In this document: positions 62,880 to 64,000 of the stretch, one piece after another
Position numbering within the stretch: the first letter of the stretch is position 1
Layout of the letters: each line of letters starts with the position of its first letter
Origin: Bacillota bacterium
Lineage (GTDB): Bacteria > Bacillota > Clostridia > Lachnospirales > Lachnospiraceae
Assembly: GCA_023457255.1 (NCBI GenBank)
Contig: JAEWMB010000037.1
Coordinates: 124,001-188,000 of the forward strand
Reading direction: 5' to 3'
DNA: 64,000 bases
Translations under genes and position numbers: made by a program
Notes under the pieces: generated by a model
Told to the model about the DNA's origin: nothing
The model's input: only the letters and a program-made list of their open reading frames with translations
The model's database searches: none

Positions 62880-64000
62880 TATTTATTACCTCCTTCCATC
62901 TTATCTTCCTCAGAGCTTTGTGTGTCATCATCTCTTTGCACATCTTTTTTAGATGCTTCTCTGATTTCTTCTTCCGTCTCGCTTCCATAAACAGAGGGTT
63001 CGTTGATTGGAGCAGGTATTTGGGCACTGCCTGCGGCGCTTGCTGCCCTGCGTTTACGTTCCCGGTTAGAGATAACATTTCGAACAATCATTGAAAATGC
63101 ACTAAAGTAAATAATGACCGCGATAATAATGTCGATGATTTCCCCTGAATATTCAAAAAGCTGCAGATAAAACCCACCCTGTTTAATATATGCAATGAAG
63201 ATAGCAGCTAATAAGATACCTATCGGGTGGGATAAGCCAAGTAACGCAACGGAAATACCATCAAACCCGGCAGATGCTAACTCATCAACAACCTCAATGT
63301 ATTTTCCGGAACCCGCAAGATAGAACAAACCTCCTCCAAGACCAGCTAAGGCGCCTGATATGACCATGGACCATACGATACTCTTTTTCTCATTAATACC
63401 TGCGTATTTACTGGCATCGCGATTAAAACCAACTGCTTTTAATTCATATCCGAACGTTGTTTTATCTAAAATAATATAAATAACAATTGCTGCGGCAATT
63501 GCTATTAATATTCCTGCATTTACATACGATCCTTTCAATATCTGGTCAAGCCCGGCTTTGGGAATGTTGGCTGTAGGTGCTACCGGTTTCGAGCGATTCT
63601 CTAACATATTAAATAGCGCTTTGGTATCCTTAACCAGCCAGTTAACCAGATACATCCCAATATAGTTTGTCATAATCCCTGCAATTACTTCATTAATGTT
63701 TGCATAGGCTTTTAGTAATCCTGGGATCAATGCCCAGAGAGCACCTGCCGCTACCGAAGCGAAAAGAGCCACCATCCAATGCACACTCCCAAGCTTAGAT
63801 GCTGTAATGCCTACCACTACCGAAGCAAATGCTCCAACCGTAAATTGTCCTGTCGCTCCGATGTTAAATAATCCTGTTTTAAAAGCAAATCCGACAGAAA
63901 GACCGGTACAAATGATTGGAGTTGCATAGTATAGTACCATGCCAATTCCTTTCCTGCCATCCGTAAGCGCTCCGGTTAAAATTGTTTTAAACCCTCCGAA
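62879..64000 (-). CDS. Nucleoside ABC permease (NupP-like), second system, 5' end outside window
   Basis: The frame is open to the right window edge, so the true start lies beyond it; the internal ATG at 63940 is not the start (upstream codons read FGGFKTILTGALTDGRKGIG, as in family N-termini). About 373 residues are visible, with the signature 'TGLSVGFAFKTGLFNIGATGQFTVGAFASVVVG'. The C-terminal 50 residues are an unusual charged, disordered-looking tail (EEEIREASKKDVQRDDD). The matching ATPase and binding protein are expected upstream, outside the window. Confidence 0.9.
   Translation of the reverse strand, partial: FGGFKTILTGALTDGRKGIGMVLYYATPIICTGLSVGFAFKTGLFNIGATGQFTVGAFASVVVGITASKLGSVHWMVALFASVAAGALWALIPGLLKAYANINEVIAGIMTNYIGMYLVNWLVKDTKALFNMLENRSKPVAPTANIPKAGLDQILKGSYVNAGILIAIAAAIVIYIILDKTTFGYELKAVGFNRDASKYAGINEKKSIVWSMVISGALAGLGGGLFYLAGSGKYIEVVDELASAGFDGISVALLGLSHPIGILLAAIFIAYIKQGGFYLQLFEYSGEIIDIIIAVIIYFSAFSMIVRNVISNRERKRRAASAAGSAQIPAPINEPSVYGSETEEEIREASKKDVQRDDDTQSSEEDKMEGGNK

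Overview
The window looks like a chromosomal segment of a low-GC, endospore-forming clostridium, most probably a plant-polysaccharide-degrading member of the Lachnospiraceae (Lachnoclostridium phytofermentans-like). This rests on the gerA-type germination operon, very strong Shine-Dalgarno sites, T-box control of tyrS, many ABC importers with lipoprotein binding proteins, and a pectin-type sugar locus. The genus is an inference. I saw no phage genes, insertion sequences, rRNA or CRISPR arrays.

Layout. 1-3.8 kb: a spore germinant receptor operon (A, C and B subunits; the A gene is cut by the window edge). 4-9 kb: gdhA with a hairpin leader, then small housekeeping genes (CYTH phosphatase, CmpB-like membrane protein, MIF-like tautomerase, a HAD-GNAT fusion, a small repeat-rich lipoprotein). 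9.3-12 kb: a radical-SAM/DUF4130 DNA repair pair behind a near-consensus LexA box. 13-30 kb: two complete oligopeptide (Opp/Dpp) ABC operons with strikingly modified subunits. The first OppC carries an extracytoplasmic insert of about 285 residues built from four repeats. The second OppC carries a seven-bladed RCC1-like propeller at the same place, and its OppF partner has a charged helical insert of about 155 residues inside the nucleotide-binding domain. 30.7-32.3 kb: an NitT/TauT-type ABC ATPase and permease without a binding protein.

32.5-51.2 kb is a carbohydrate locus. It has a LacI regulator, an LplABC/YtcQ-YteP-YtcP-type oligosaccharide importer, a DUF5060/DUF4038 apiosidase-like glycosidase, a GH106-like alpha-L-rhamnosidase, a YetA/PL26-like exo-rhamnogalacturonan lyase, a FucI/AraA-like isomerase, an FGGY kinase, a two-subunit transketolase and a nucleoside-hydrolase-like protein. 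Isomerase, FGGY kinase and split transketolase match the logic of D-apiose catabolism (apiose to apulose to apulose-4-phosphate to transketolase cleavage). I therefore propose a rhamnogalacturonan/apiose utilisation locus. The substrate is inferred.

51.4-64 kb: a Cof-type HAD phosphatase, a four-gene nucleoside ABC importer (NupNOPQ-like), two tRNA genes (Met, Val), an N-terminally damaged sensor-like gene, tyrS with its T-box, and the permease end of a second nucleoside importer that runs off the window.

A recurring theme is RNA structure at operon joints. All four importers that have a binding-protein gene in the window carry a strong hairpin or larger fold just after that gene, before the membrane or ATPase genes. 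gdhA and the nucleoside importer each have a hairpin placed directly after a strong promoter.
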